A stretch of 64,000 nt of DNA from Paracoccaceae bacterium Fryx2 (GCA_032334235.1 JAVSGI010000003.1:992001-1056000); one strand, 5' to 3'; positions 34,854 to 44,927 are shown, counted from the first letter of the stretch. Numbers and translations are program-made. The notes: a model not told the origin generated them from the sequence alone.

Positions 34854-37288
34854 GCGCGGGCCGCCCCCTGCCGCACGACGCGGCCCCGCTGCACGTCACC
34901 GGGCAGGCGCGCTACATCGACGATCTGGCGGTGCCGCCCGGCACGCTGCATCTGGCCTTCGGGCTGTCGGCGGTGGCGCATGGTGCGATCACCGCGCTGG
35001 ACCTTTCGGCGGTGCGCGCCGCCCCCGGCGTGGAGGCGGTGTTCGGCCCGGACGATTTCGACCCGATGCCCGATTGCAGCCCCTCGGCCCATGACGAGCC
35101 GCTGCTGGCGCAGGGGGTGGTGCATTACGTCGGCCAGCCGGTGTTTCTGGTGGTGGCCGACAGCCACCTTGCCGCGCGCAGGGCGGCCCTGCTGGGCAGG
35201 GTAGCTTACGACGAACGCTCCGCCCTGCTGACGGTCGATGACGCGCTGGCGGCGGGCAGCCGCTTCGAATCCGGCCCGGTGATCTGGCAGAAGGGCGACG
35301 CGGAGGCCGCGATTGCCGGGGCGGCACGTGTTGTCGAGGGCAGCATCGAGGTTGGCGGGCAGGAGCATTTCTATCTGGAAGGCCAGATCGCCTTGGCCCT
35401 GCCGCAGGAGGGCGGCGACATGGTGGTGCAGTCTTCCACCCAGCACCCGACCGAGGTGCAGCACAAGGTCGCCCACGCCCTGCACGTGCCGATGCACGCG
35501 GTGCGGGTCGAAGTGCGGCGCATGGGCGGCGGCTTCGGCGGCAAGGAAAGCCAGGGCAACGCGCTGGCCATAGCCTGCGCTTGGGCCGCCCGCGCCACCG
35601 GGCGGCCCTGCAAGATGCGCTACGACCGCGACGACGACATGGTGATCACCGGCAAGCGCCACGACCTGCGCATCGACTACCGCGCCGGGTTCGACGCCGG
35701 GGGCAGGCTGGCGGGGGTGGCGTTCCGCCACCTGATCCGCTGCGGCTGGTCGCTCGACCTGTCGCTGCCGGTGGCCGACCGCGCCATGCTGCACGCCGAC
35801 AACGCCTATTTCCTGCCCGCGGTGCGGATCGAAAGTCACCGCCTGCGCACCAACACCGCCAGTGCCACCGCCTTTCGCGGCTTCGGCGGGCCGCAGGGCA
35901 TGGTGGGAATCGAGCGGGTGATGGACCATATCGCCTTTGCGCTGGGGCTGGACCCGCTGGCGGTGCGGCGCGCGAATTTCTATGCCGGGATGGCGGACAG
36001 GGCGGGGGGCTGTCTGCCCCCCGCGCCCCCCGAGGGTATTTGGGCCAATGAGAAGGGGGGAGGGCGTGCCGATCCCGAGGCGGATCTGACCTCGCGCGGG
36101 GCGGAGGATGTGTCGGTGCATGGCGCGCTGCCTGCCTGCCCGCCGGGAGTGCAGACCACGCCCTATCACATGCCGGTGGAGGATTTCATCGGGCAGGAGC
36201 TGGTGGCGGCGCTGGAGCGGAACTCGGACTACGGCGCGCGGCGGGCGGCGATTGCGGCGTGGAATGCGGCGAGCCCGGTCTTGAAGCGGGGGATCGCGCT
36301 GACGCCGGTGAAGTTCGGGATTTCCTTCACGCTGACCCATCTCAACCAGGCCGGGGCGCTGGTGCATGTCTATCAGGACGGGTCGATCCTGTTGAACCAT
36401 GGCGGGACCGAGATGGGTCAGGGCCTGTTCCAGAAGGTGGCGCAGGTGGCGGCGGGGGTGTTCGGGGTCGATTCCGGGGCGGTGCGGATCACCGCGACCG
36501 ATACGGGCAAGGTGCCCAACACCTCGGCCACCGCCGCCTCCTCGGGGTCGGACCTGAATGGCATGGCGGCGCAGGTGGCCTGCGAGACGATCCGCGACCG
36601 GATGGCGGCGCATCTGGCGGCGCGGCATCAGGCAGAGGCGGCGGAGGTGGTGTTTGCCGGGGGCCGGGTGCGGGTGGCAGGAGCGGATTACAGCTTTGCC
36701 GAGGCGGCAGCGATGACCTATGCGGCGCGGGTGTCGCTTTCGGCCACGGGCTACTATGCCACGCCCAAGATCACCTGGGACCGGCTGCGCGGAGCCGGTC
36801 GGCCGTTCCTGTATTTCGCCTATGGCGCGGCGGTGACCGAGGTGGCGATCGACACCCTGACCGGCGAGAACCGCATCCTGCGCTGCGACATCCTGCACGA
36901 TGTCGGCACCAGCCTGAACCCCGCGCTCGACATCGGCCAGATCGAGGGCGGCTATGTCCAGGGCGCGGGCTGGCTGACCACCGAGGAGCTGGTGTGGGAT
37001 GCCAAGGGGCGGCTGCGCACCCACGCACCTTCGACCTACAAGATCCCCGCCTGTTCCGACCGCCCGCCGGTGTTCAATGTCGCCTTGTGGGGCCGCGAGA
37101 ACCGTGAGGATACGGTGGGCCGGTCGAAGGCGGTGGGCGAGCCGCCGCTGATGCTGGGAATTTCGGCGCTGATGGCGCTGTCGGATGCGGTGGCGGCCTG
37201 CGGCAATGGCAGCGTTTATCCGGCCTTGGATGCACCGGCCACGCCGGAGCGGGTGCTGGCGGCGGTGATGCGGCAACGGCATGGCTGA
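34850..37288 (+). CDS. xdhB: Xanthine dehydrogenase molybdopterin-binding subunit
   Basis: Catalytic subunit, 812 aa, converting hypoxanthine and xanthine to urate at a molybdenum centre. Motifs: [40 protein letters not shown], and the catalytic glutamate in [11 protein letters not shown]. About 50 residues (from about 386, [20 protein letters not shown], to the point before [12 protein letters not shown]) look like an insertion relative to the family pattern; part is encoded by the dispersed palindromic repeat. Coupled to xdhA (4-bp overlap) and xdhC (8-bp overlap). Confidence 0.96.
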   Translation: MSAGRPLPHDAAPLHVTGQARYIDDLAVPPGTLHLAFGLSAVAHGAITALDLSAVRAAPGVEAVFGPDDFDPMPDCSPSAHDEPLLAQGVVHYVGQPVFLVVADSHLAARRAALLGRVAYDERSALLTVDDALAAGSRFESGPVIWQKGDAEAAIAGAARVVEGSIEVGGQEHFYLEGQIALALPQEGGDMVVQSSTQHPTEVQHKVAHALHVPMHAVRVEVRRMGGGFGGKESQGNALAIACAWAARATGRPCKMRYDRDDDMVITGKRHDLRIDYRAGFDAGGRLAGVAFRHLIRCGWSLDLSLPVADRAMLHADNAYFLPAVRIESHRLRTNTASATAFRGFGGPQGMVGIERVMDHIAFALGLDPLAVRRANFYAGMADRAGGCLPPAPPEGIWANEKGGGRADPEADLTSRGAEDVSVHGALPACPPGVQTTPYHMPVEDFIGQELVAALERNSDYGARRAAIAAWNAASPVLKRGIALTPVKFGISFTLTHLNQAGALVHVYQDGSILLNHGGTEMGQGLFQKVAQVAAGVFGVDSGAVRITATDTGKVPNTSATAASSGSDLNGMAAQVACETIRDRMAAHLAARHQAEAAEVVFAGGRVRVAGADYSFAEAAAMTYAARVSLSATGYYATPKITWDRLRGAGRPFLYFAYGAAVTEVAIDTLTGENRILRCDILHDVGTSLNPALDIGQIEGGYVQGAGWLTTEELVWDAKGRLRTHAPSTYKIPACSDRPPVFNVALWGRENREDTVGRSKAVGEPPLMLGISALMALSDAVAACGNGSVYPALDAPATPERVLAAVMRQRHG
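36003..36061. repeat. Dispersed palindromic repeat inside xdhB, in frame (copy f)
   Basis: GGGGGGCTGTCTGCCCCCC hairpin, then a G/C stretch, then GAGGGTATTTGGGCCAATGA and a G-run. This is the full form of the intergenic repeat (compare 11223-11278 in inverse). It is translated as [20 protein letters not shown] without a stop. Confidence 0.85.
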
Positions 37289-38231
37289 GCGCGGCTTCGA
37301 TCTGGCAGGCCTGCGGGCCGCGGTGGCAGCGGCCGACCGGGTGGCGCGGGTGGTGGTGGCCGCTTGCGACGGGTCGTCGCCGCGCGAGGTCGGGGCGGTG
37401 ATGCTGGTCTGGGCCGACGGCAGTTCGGGCACCATCGGCGGCGGCGCGCTGGAGTGGCAGGCGATGGCGCGGGCGCGGGCCTTGCTGGGGACCGGCGGCG
37501 CACGGCTGGACCGGGCCTTGCTGGGGCCTGCGCTGGGGCAGTGCTGCGGCGGGGCGGTCACGCTGCTGACCGAAGTGCATGATGCGTTTTCGGTGGCAGC
37601 ATTGTCGGGCGAGGTGATTGCCCGGGCGGTGGATGGCAGCGCGATGCCGTTGGCTGTGCAGCGCCTGCTGGCGCGGGCGCGGGGACAGGGCGTGCTGCCC
37701 GTCGCGCAACTGGTGCAGGGCTGGATGGTCGAGCCGGTGGCGCAGGCCGACCGCCGCCTGTGGATCTGGGGGGCCGGGCATGTCGGCCGGGCGCTGGTGG
37801 CGGTGCTGGCGCCCCTGCCGGGGCTGGCGCTGACCTGGATCGACGTTGGCCGCGACCGCTTTCCCGACCCGCTGCCCGAGGGCGTCGATGCGCTGTGGGC
37901 GGCAGACCCTGCGGCGCTGGCGGCCCATGCGCCGCCTGGGGCCGAACATCTGGTGCTGACCTATTCGCACGCGCTGGATCTGGAGCTTTGCCACCGCCTG
38001 CTGTTGCATGGCTTTGCCGGCCTCGGCCTGATCGGGTCGGTGACCAAGGCCGCGCGGTTCCGTTCACGGCTGCGCGCGCTGGGGCACGGCGATGCGGCGA
38101 TTGCCCGCATCCGCTGCCCCATCGGCGATCCGGCATACGGCAAGCATCCGCAGGCGATTGCGGTGGGCGTTGCCGCCGATGTATTGAAAAATAAGGCCAA
38201 TACCGCAACCCGGAAGGAAAATGCGCGATGA
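37281..38231 (+). CDS. xdhC: Xanthine dehydrogenase accessory protein XdhC
   Basis: Chaperone that binds molybdenum cofactor, promotes its sulfuration and inserts it into XdhB; 316 aa, not part of the final enzyme. Features: the XdhC/CoxI N-terminal domain (VVVAACDGSSPREVGAVMLV, GTIGGGALEW), the LGQCCGGAVTLL cysteine motif, and a Rossmann-like C-terminal half (LWIWGAGHVGRALVAVL; GLGLIGSVTKAARFRSRL). Overlaps xdhB by 8 bp and the ABC ATPase gene by 4 bp, making enzyme, maturation factor and transporter one transcript. Confidence 0.95.
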   Translation: MAERGFDLAGLRAAVAAADRVARVVVAACDGSSPREVGAVMLVWADGSSGTIGGGALEWQAMARARALLGTGGARLDRALLGPALGQCCGGAVTLLTEVHDAFSVAALSGEVIARAVDGSAMPLAVQRLLARARGQGVLPVAQLVQGWMVEPVAQADRRLWIWGAGHVGRALVAVLAPLPGLALTWIDVGRDRFPDPLPEGVDALWAADPAALAAHAPPGAEHLVLTYSHALDLELCHRLLLHGFAGLGLIGSVTKAARFRSRLRALGHGDAAIARIRCPIGDPAYGKHPQAIAVGVAADVLKNKANTATRKENAR

Positions 38232-39760
38232 CGGGAAACCGGGAAAACCTGCTGCGGGTCGAGGGGCTGACCAAGGCCTATCCCGGCGTGGTGGCCAACA
38301 GCGAGGTGTCGTTCAGCATCGCCGCGGGCGAGGTGCATGCCCTGCTGGGCGAGAATGGCGCAGGCAAATCGACGCTGGTCAAGATGATCTACGGTCTGGT
38401 GCAGCCCGATGCCGGGCGGATGCTGCTGCGCGGGGCCGACTATGCCCCGGCCGAGCCGCGCGCCGCGCGTGCCGCCGGTGTGGGAATGGTGTTCCAGCAT
38501 TTCAGCCTGTTCGAGGCGCTGAATGTCGCGGAAAACGTCGCGCTGGGCATGGAGAACCCGCCCGCGATGGGCGCGCTGGCCGCCCGGATCAGGGCGGTGT
38601 CTGAAGACTATGGCCTGCCGCTCGACCCCGGGCGGATGGTGGGCGACCTGTCGGCGGGCGAGCGCCAGCGGGTCGAGATCATCCGCTGCCTGCTGCAGGA
38701 CCCGAAGCTGCTGATCATGGACGAGCCGACCTCGGTCCTGACCCCGCAGGAGGTTGACATCCTGTTCCACACCCTGCGCCAGCTTGCCGCCGAGGGCACC
38801 GCGATCCTCTACATCAGCCACAAGCTTGAGGAGATCCGGGCGCTGTGCGACGAGGCGACGATCTTGCGGCGCGGCAAGGTGGTCGACATCTGCACCCCGC
38901 GCGACAAGACGGCGCGCGAGATGGCGGAAATGATGGTGGGCGCCGTGCTGCGCCCGCCCGAACGGCACGCGACGCCCAAGGGCGCCGTGGCGCTGGAGGT
39001 GACGGGGCTTTCGGTGAAATCGCCGATCCCGTTCGGCACCTCGCTGAAAGAGATCAGCTTTTCGGTGCGGCGGGGCGAGGTGCTGGGCATCGCCGGGGTG
39101 GCGGGCAACGGGCAGGACGAGTTGCTGCTGGCGCTTTCGGGCGAGTTGCGCAGCACGAAGGACGCGGTGAAGATCGACGGCGCGGGCTATGGCGACCAGG
39201 GGCCGAACGAGCGGCGCCGGGCCGGGCTGGTCGCGGCGCCCGAGGAACGGCTGGGCCATGCCGCCGCCCCCGACATGAGCCTCGTGGAGAATGCCCTGCT
39301 GTCGGGCGCGGTGCGCAAGGGGCTGACGCGGCACGGCTTCATCGACTGGGCGGCGACGCGCGGCTTTGCCGAGGAGATCGTCAAGGGCTTCGACGTGCGA
39401 ACCCCCGGCACCTGGGTCGCGGCGCGTGCGCTGTCGGGCGGCAACCTGCAGAAATTCGTCGTCGGGCGCGAGCTCAGCCAGTCGCCCGGGGTGATCGTGA
39501 TCAACCAGCCGACCTGGGGGGTGGACGCCAGCGCCGCCGCCGCGATCCGGCAGGCGATCCTTGACCGCGCGGCGGATGGAGCGGCGGTGGTGGTGATCAG
39601 CCAGGATCTTGACGAATTGCTGGAGATTGCCGACCGCTTCGCCGCGCTGAACGAGGGCCGGCTGTCGCCCCCCCGTCCGGTGCAGGGCCTCAGTATCGAG
39701 GAAATCGGCCTGATGATGGGCGGCGCGCATGGCATGGAGGTGGCACATGCTCACGCTTGA
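38228..39760 (+). CDS. Purine/nucleoside ABC transporter ATP-binding protein
   Basis: A 510-aa twin-cassette ATPase of the type paired with BMP-family binding proteins (NupA/YufO-like) and monosaccharide importers. The first cassette has Walker A LLGENGAGKSTLVK, signature LSAGERQRVEI and Walker B LLIMDEPTSVLT. The second cassette has a degenerate Walker A (GVAGNGQDELL), as usual in this family, and LSGGNLQKFVVGREL. Its position directly after xdhC points to a purine substrate such as xanthine, hypoxanthine or a nucleoside. Confidence 0.93.
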   Translation: MTGNRENLLRVEGLTKAYPGVVANSEVSFSIAAGEVHALLGENGAGKSTLVKMIYGLVQPDAGRMLLRGADYAPAEPRAARAAGVGMVFQHFSLFEALNVAENVALGMENPPAMGALAARIRAVSEDYGLPLDPGRMVGDLSAGERQRVEIIRCLLQDPKLLIMDEPTSVLTPQEVDILFHTLRQLAAEGTAILYISHKLEEIRALCDEATILRRGKVVDICTPRDKTAREMAEMMVGAVLRPPERHATPKGAVALEVTGLSVKSPIPFGTSLKEISFSVRRGEVLGIAGVAGNGQDELLLALSGELRSTKDAVKIDGAGYGDQGPNERRRAGLVAAPEERLGHAAAPDMSLVENALLSGAVRKGLTRHGFIDWAATRGFAEEIVKGFDVRTPGTWVAARALSGGNLQKFVVGRELSQSPGVIVINQPTWGVDASAAAAIRQAILDRAADGAAVVVISQDLDELLEIADRFAALNEGRLSPPRPVQGLSIEEIGLMMGGAHGMEVAHAHA

Positions 39761-40832
39761 ACGCCGCCCCAACCCGTCGCGCTTCTGGACGGCGGCGACC
39801 CCGGTACTGGCGGTGGCGCTGACCATGATCGCGGGCGGCATCCTGTTCGCGCTGCTGGGCAAGAACCCGGTCGAGGCGATCCGCACCATCTTCTGGGACC
39901 CGCTGTTCAATCCGCAATTCGCCGCCTATTCGCGGCCACAACTGCTGGTCAAGGCCGGGCCGCTGATCCTGATCGCCATCGGGCTGTCGCTGGGGTTTCG
40001 CGCGGGCATCTGGAACATCGGGGCCGAGGGGCAATACATGATGGGGGCGATCTTCGGCGCCGCCGTGGGGCTGGCGTTCTATCCGATGGAGGCGTGGTTC
40101 ATCCTTCCGCTGATGGTGCTGGCGGGGGCCTTCGGCGGCTGGATCTGGGCGATGATTCCGGCGATACTGCGCACGAAGTTCCGCACCAACGAGATCCTGG
40201 TCTCGCTGCTGCTGGTCTATGTCGCGCAGTCGCTGCTGGCGTCGATGGCGCTGGGTGCGTTGCGCAACCCCGAAGGCGGCGGCTTTCCCGGCTCGCGCAA
40301 CCTGTCGCAATATCCCAGTGCCGCCAACCCCGAGCTGATCGCGGGCACCGGAATGCACTGGGGCGTGGTGGCGGCCATCCTCGCGGTGATCGCGGCCTAT
40401 GTGCTGTTGCAACGCCACATGCTGGGTTTTTCGATCCGGCTGGCCGGGCAGGCCCCGCGCGCCGCGCGCTTTGCCGGGGTCAGGCCGAACCTGCTGGTGC
40501 TGATCTGTCTTGGCATCTCGGGCGGGCTGGCGGGGCTGGCGGGGCTGTTCGAAGTTGCGGGCCCGGCCGGGCAGATCAGCATCGACTTCGGCTCGGGCTA
40601 CGGCTTCACCGCCATCATCGTGGCCTTTCTGGGTCGGCTGAACCCGGTCGGCATCCTGCTGGCGGGCCTGCTGATGGCGCTGACCTATATCGGGGGCGAG
40701 TTGGCGCAGTTCATGCTGGGCCTGCCATCGGCGGCGATTCAGGCGTTTCAGGGAATGCTGCTGTTCTTCCTGCTGGCGGTGGACCTTCTGTCGAACTACC
40801 GCATCCGCCTTGGCAAGAGAGAGGTCGCCTGA
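39747..40832 (+). CDS. ABC transporter permease (BMP-type, YufP-like)
   Basis: A 361-aa inner-membrane permease with about ten helices. The ATG at 39747 (MLTLERRPNPSRFW) has GGAGG just upstream and overlaps the ATPase gene by 14 bp. Family features are FRAGIWNIGAEGQYMMGAIF and RTNEILVSLLLVYVA, typical of the larger permease in nucleoside transporters with BMP-family binding proteins. Its stop overlaps the next permease start by one base. Confidence 0.93.
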   Translation: MLTLERRPNPSRFWTAATPVLAVALTMIAGGILFALLGKNPVEAIRTIFWDPLFNPQFAAYSRPQLLVKAGPLILIAIGLSLGFRAGIWNIGAEGQYMMGAIFGAAVGLAFYPMEAWFILPLMVLAGAFGGWIWAMIPAILRTKFRTNEILVSLLLVYVAQSLLASMALGALRNPEGGGFPGSRNLSQYPSAANPELIAGTGMHWGVVAAILAVIAAYVLLQRHMLGFSIRLAGQAPRAARFAGVRPNLLVLICLGISGGLAGLAGLFEVAGPAGQISIDFGSGYGFTAIIVAFLGRLNPVGILLAGLLMALTYIGGELAQFMLGLPSAAIQAFQGMLLFFLLAVDLLSNYRIRLGKREVA

Positions 40833-41764
40833 TGGACCTAAGCGCAATCAACCCCGCCGTGCTGGTCGCCTCGCTGATGGTGGCGGCGGTGCCGATCATG
40901 CTGGCGGCGATCGGAGAGCTGGTGGTCGAAAAGGCCGGCGTGCTGAACCTCGGGGTCGAGGGCATGATGATCATGGGCGCGATCTGCGGCTTTGTCGCGG
41001 CGGTGGAAACCGGCAGCCCGGTGCTGGGTTTCTTTGGCGGCGCGCTGGGCGGCGCGGGGCTGAGCCTGATCTTCGCGCTGCTGACGCAGATCCTGATGGC
41101 CAATCAGGTGGCGACCGGCCTTGCGCTGACGCTGTTCGGGCTGGGACTGTCGTCGCTGATCGGGCAGGGATATGTCGGCATCAAGCCGCCCGCCACCGGC
41201 ACCGTGCCCTTCGGGCCGCTGGCCGAGATTCCGATTCTGGGCACGATCCTGTTCCGCCATGACCCGATGGTCTACCTGTCGGTCGCGGTGATCGCAGCGG
41301 TGTGGTGGGTGCTGCGCTATTCGCGCATGGGCCTCGTGATCCGCGCAGTGGGCGAAAACCACGATGCGGCGCACGCACTTGGCTACAAGGTGGTGCGGAT
41401 CCGGGTGCTGGCGATCCTGTTCGGCGGTGCCATGGCGGGGATGGGGGGGGCCTACATCAGCCTGATCCGCGTGCCGCAATGGACCGACGGCATCACCGCG
41501 GGCGCGGGCTGGATCGCGCTGGCGATCGTGGTGTTCGCCTCGTGGAAACCGTGGCGCGTCCTGCTCGGTGCCTATTTGTTTGGCGGAATCACCGTGTTGC
41601 AGCTTAACCTGCAGGCGGCGGGGGCGCGGATTCCGGTCGAATACTTGTCGATGTCCCCTTATCTGATAACCATCCTCGTGCTGGTCATCATGTCGCGCGA
41701 CCGGGGCAAGGGGGCGCTGGCCGCCCCTGCCGCCCTTGGCCGGAACTTCCACGCCTCGCGCTGA
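40832..41764 (+). CDS. ABC transporter permease (BMP-type, YufQ-like)
   Basis: The smaller permease of the pair, 310 aa, about eight to nine membrane helices. It has the family's EKAGVLNLGVEGMMIMGAIC segment and AVGENHDAAHALGYKV in the coupling loop. It forms the heterodimeric channel with the preceding permease. The TGATG overlap fits coupled translation. A 49-bp gap precedes the binding-protein gene. Confidence 0.93.
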   Translation: MDLSAINPAVLVASLMVAAVPIMLAAIGELVVEKAGVLNLGVEGMMIMGAICGFVAAVETGSPVLGFFGGALGGAGLSLIFALLTQILMANQVATGLALTLFGLGLSSLIGQGYVGIKPPATGTVPFGPLAEIPILGTILFRHDPMVYLSVAVIAAVWWVLRYSRMGLVIRAVGENHDAAHALGYKVVRIRVLAILFGGAMAGMGGAYISLIRVPQWTDGITAGAGWIALAIVVFASWKPWRVLLGAYLFGGITVLQLNLQAAGARIPVEYLSMSPYLITILVLVIMSRDRGKGALAAPAALGRNFHASR

Positions 41765-41813
41765 GGCCCAAACTTACCGGGGCAGCAAGCCCCGCCCAAC
41801 GGGAGCCTACCGA

Positions 41814-42899
41814 ATGAAACGCAGAACACTTCTCACCTCCGCCGCCCTTGGCCTCGGCCTGTCGCTGGCGGGCGGGGCGGCGCTGGCGCAAGACAAGACC
41901 AAGGCATGTTTCGTCTATGTCGGGCCGATCGGCGACGGCGGCTGGACCTTCCAGCATCATCAGGGCCTGCTGGCGGTCGAAGCCGCTTTTGGTGACAAGG
42001 TCGAAACCGCCTATCAGGAAAACGTGCCCGAAGGGGCCGATGCCGAACGCGTGCTGACGCAGATGGCGCTGTCGGGTTGCGACATCATCTTCACCACCTC
42101 CTTCGGCTTCATGGACGCGACCAACGCGGTCGCCGCCAAGTTCCCCGATGTGAAATTCGAACATGCGACCGGTTTCAAGCGCGAGACCCCGAACGTCTCG
42201 ACCTACAACGCGCGCTTCTACGAAGGCCGCGCCGTGATGGGCACCATCGCGGGCCGCATGACGAAATCGAACAAGATCGGCTATATCGGGTCGTTCCCGA
42301 TCCCCGAGGTGATCCAGGGCATCAACGCAACCTACATCCACGCGAAGAAGGTCAACCCGGCGGTCGAGATCAAGGTGGTCTGGGCCTACACCTGGTTCGA
42401 CCCGGCGAAAGAGGCCGATGCCGCCAAGGCGCTGATCGAACAGGGCGTCGATGTCATCCTGCAGCACACCGACTCCACCGCCCCGCTGGCCGAGGCCGCC
42501 AAGACCCCCGGCGTGATCGGCTTCGGCCAGGCGTCGGACATGGCCGAATACAAGCCGAGCCCGCGCGTGTCGTCGATCATCGACAACTGGGCCCCCTATT
42601 ACGTCGAGCGCGTCGGCGCGGTGATCGACGGCACCTGGGAACAGAAGGACACCTGGGCCGGGATCGGCGGCGGCGAGGTGGAGATCGGAGAGATCACCGA
42701 TGCGGTGACCGCCGAGGTGAAGGCCGAGGCCGAGGCGCTGGCCGCCTCGATCGGCGACGGCAGCTACCATCCCTTCACCGGCCCGCTGAAAAAGCAGGAC
42801 GGCAGCGACTGGCTGGCCGAAGGCGCGGTGGCCGATGACGGAACGCTGGCGGGGATGAACTTCTTTGTCGAAGGCATTTCGGGCGACATCCCGAAGTAG
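41814..42899 (+). CDS. BMP-family ABC transporter substrate-binding protein
   Basis: A 361-aa periplasmic binding protein of the BMP/PnrA family, which captures purine nucleosides or bases. The start MKRRTLLTSAALGLGL gives a signal peptide ending near GGAALAQDK; there is no lipobox, so it is soluble. Conserved parts: VGPIGDGGWTFQHHQGL, then ADAERVLTQMALSGCDIIF and TGFKRETPNVSTYNARFYEG. It starts at the ATG at 41814 rather than the longer frame overlapping the permease. Last gene of the purine operon. Confidence 0.93.
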   Translation: MKRRTLLTSAALGLGLSLAGGAALAQDKTKACFVYVGPIGDGGWTFQHHQGLLAVEAAFGDKVETAYQENVPEGADAERVLTQMALSGCDIIFTTSFGFMDATNAVAAKFPDVKFEHATGFKRETPNVSTYNARFYEGRAVMGTIAGRMTKSNKIGYIGSFPIPEVIQGINATYIHAKKVNPAVEIKVVWAYTWFDPAKEADAAKALIEQGVDVILQHTDSTAPLAEAAKTPGVIGFGQASDMAEYKPSPRVSSIIDNWAPYYVERVGAVIDGTWEQKDTWAGIGGGEVEIGEITDAVTAEVKAEAEALAASIGDGSYHPFTGPLKKQDGSDWLAEGAVADDGTLAGMNFFVEGISGDIPK

Positions 42900-42925
42900 G
42901 CCCGAAGTAGACTTGTCTGGCCGGC

Positions 42926-42975
42926 ACCGGGGGGCTGTCTGCCCCCCGGACACGCGGGTTCATCTTGCCAAGACC
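42926..42975. repeat. Dispersed palindromic repeat, copy h, after the purine operon
   Basis: CCGGGGGGCTGTCTGCCCCCCGG is a perfect hairpin, followed by GCGGGTTCATCTTGCCAAGA, a divergent form of the left motif. It probably terminates the operon. The rest of the 42900-43202 gap is G/A-rich with no credible gene. Confidence 0.7.
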
Positions 42976-43202
42976 GGCTCCGGAAAGTACTTCATCTGTA
43001 AAGCAAGGCACGGCTCAACCGGGCCGCTGAAGGAAGAACTGGCGATGCGGGCGTCGGGCATCGCGAGGCTGAAGGCCGTGAAGAAGGGCAGAGCCCGCGC
43101 ACGAAGGCCCGCAACGGGCAAGGGAACCGGGACGCAACGGGAAGGGGTGACGCTGTGCGCCGCCCCTTTTCCTTTCCGGGCAGCGGTGGCAGGGTGCGCC
43201 GC

Positions 43203-44279
43203 ATGAAACATGATTTTCTGATCATCGGCGGCGGCATCGCCGGAGTGTCTGCGGCGGCGCGCCTGTCCGCGCTCGGGTCCGTCCTGCTGCTGGAGGCCGA
43301 GGGTGCGCTGGCACACCACGCCTCGGGCCGATCGGCCGCCCTTTACGAGCCGCGCTACGGGCTGGCGCCGGTGGTGGAACTGTCGCTCGCCTCGGGCGAC
43401 TATTTCCACCAGACCGAAGGCATCCTGTCGCCGCGCGGCATGATGATCGTCGGGCGGGCAGAGGATCGCGCCACCATCGCGGCCGAGGCCGAGGCGATGC
43501 ATCTGGCCCCGATTCCGCTCGACCAGGCGCTGGCGATGGTGCCGGTGCTGAACGCCGAAGTCCTGGCCTTCGCCGCCCATGCCGATCACGCCTGGGACAT
43601 CGACACCGACCGGCTGTTGCAGGGCTTTGCCCGGGTGGCGCGCGGCAACGGGGCGCGCCTCGTGACCGGGGCGCGGGTGACGGGCATCGCGCGCGACGGG
43701 GCGGGCTGGCGGGTTTCCACCGCCACGGGCGACCATGCGGCTGGGCTGCTGGTCAACGCCGCCGGGGCCTGGGTCGACCAGGTGGCGGCGATGGCCGGGG
43801 TGACGCCGCTGGGCTTCACGCCGCTGCGCCGCTCGATGGCGCGGATACCTGCGCCGGGCGGGCAGGACGTGTCGCGCTGGCCGATGATCTTCGGCGCGGG
43901 CGAGGCGTGGTATGCCAAGCCCGACGCCGGGGCGCTGATCGTCTCGCCGGCCGAGGAACACCCGATGACGGCACATGACGCCTTTGCCGACGACATGGTG
44001 CTGGCCGAGGGTCTGGCACGCTATGAGGAAATGGTGACCGAGCCGGTGACCCGCCTGCTGGCGAACTGGGCGGGCCTGCGCACCTTTTCGCCCGACCGGG
44101 TGCTGGTGATCGGGCATGACCCGGCCGAGCCTGCGTTCTTCTGGCTGGCGGGTCAGGGCGGCTACGGCTTCCAGTCCTCGCCTGCCGCCAGCGCGCTGGC
44201 CGCCGACCTGATCGGCGGGCGCGCGCCGCAGCTTGATGCCGGACTTGTGGCGGCGCTGTCGCCCGCGCGGTTCGCATGA
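43203..44279 (+). CDS. FAD-dependent oxidoreductase (D-amino-acid/D-arginine dehydrogenase-like)
   Basis: A 358-aa DAO-fold flavoprotein. The FAD site starts at once: HDFLIIGGGIAGVSAAARL, followed by HHASGRSAALYEPRYG, a pattern close to D-arginine dehydrogenases (DauA). Further family parts are VNAAGAWVDQVAAMAGV and FFWLAGQGGYGFQSSPAAS near the C-terminus. It oxidises an amine or D-amino acid to an imino acid; the electron acceptor is unknown. Overlaps the DUF938 gene by 4 bp. Confidence 0.85.
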   Translation: MKHDFLIIGGGIAGVSAAARLSALGSVLLLEAEGALAHHASGRSAALYEPRYGLAPVVELSLASGDYFHQTEGILSPRGMMIVGRAEDRATIAAEAEAMHLAPIPLDQALAMVPVLNAEVLAFAAHADHAWDIDTDRLLQGFARVARGNGARLVTGARVTGIARDGAGWRVSTATGDHAAGLLVNAAGAWVDQVAAMAGVTPLGFTPLRRSMARIPAPGGQDVSRWPMIFGAGEAWYAKPDAGALIVSPAEEHPMTAHDAFADDMVLAEGLARYEEMVTEPVTRLLANWAGLRTFSPDRVLVIGHDPAEPAFFWLAGQGGYGFQSSPAASALAADLIGGRAPQLDAGLVAALSPARFA

Positions 44280-44917
44280 CGCTGCGGCTGCCCGATTCCG
44301 GCGCGCCGGTGTCGCCCGACGGGCGCCGCCACGCGCCTTCGGCCGAACGCAATGCGGCGGCCATTCTTGCCGTGCTGCGGGCCGAGGCTCCGGCGCGGGG
44401 CCGGCTGCTGGAACTGGCGTCGGGCACCGGGCAGCACGCCGCGATGTTCGCCGCCGCCCTGCCGGGTCTCGACTGGCAGCCGACCGATGCCGATCCGGGT
44501 GCGCTGGCCTCGATCGCCGCATGGGGTGCGGCGGCGGACAGCGTGAACCTGGCCGCCCCGGTGCTGCTCGATGCCGCGCAGCCCGGCTGGGGGGCCGGTT
44601 GGGCCGGGCAGGATGTGGTGCTGCTGGTCAACCTGTTGCACCTGATCCCCGAGGCCGACGCAGGCGTGGTGCTGGCCGAGGCGGCGCGGGCGCTGGCCCC
44701 GGACGGCAAGCTGCTGATCTATGGCCCCTTCCTGCGCGATGGGAAAACCACCAGCGAGGGCGACGCGGCCTTCCACGCCAGCCTGCAGGCGCAGGATGCG
44801 CGCATCGGCTACAAGGATCTGGCCTGGGTCGAAGGCCGTCTGGCGGCGGCCGGGCTGGGATTGCGGATTGTCGAAATGCCCGCCAACAATCTGATGATTG
44901 TCACATTCAAGCATTGA
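44276..44917 (+). CDS. DUF938 family SAM-dependent methyltransferase
   Basis: A 213-aa class I methyltransferase-fold protein. The DUF938 N-terminus HAPSAERNAAAILAVLR is followed by SAM motif I LLELASGTGQHAAMFA, then LVNLLHLIPEADAGVVL and LLIYGPFLRDGKTTSEGDA. The substrate is unknown. Coupled to the flavoprotein gene (ATGA). An FNR-box dyad overlaps its stop codon and points to the next gene. Confidence 0.9.
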   Translation: MTLRLPDSGAPVSPDGRRHAPSAERNAAAILAVLRAEAPARGRLLELASGTGQHAAMFAAALPGLDWQPTDADPGALASIAAWGAAADSVNLAAPVLLDAAQPGWGAGWAGQDVVLLVNLLHLIPEADAGVVLAEAARALAPDGKLLIYGPFLRDGKTTSEGDAAFHASLQAQDARIGYKDLAWVEGRLAAAGLGLRIVEMPANNLMIVTFKH

Positions 44918-44927
44918 TATACATCAA
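44914..44927 (+). promoter_or_regulatory. FNR/FnrL-type binding site
   Basis: TTGATATACATCAA, a perfect match to the FNR consensus TTGAT-N4-ATCAA. It overlaps the DUF938 stop codon and is 54 bp upstream of the next start codon, a plausible promoter position. In Rhodobacteraceae, FnrL uses this sequence to switch genes when oxygen falls. Confidence 0.75.

Noticed and set aside
42865-43206. 113-aa frame between the BMP gene and the flavoprotein
   Set aside because: Overlaps the BMP gene out of frame, then is very Arg/Lys-rich with no ribosome-binding site; part is repeat copy h.
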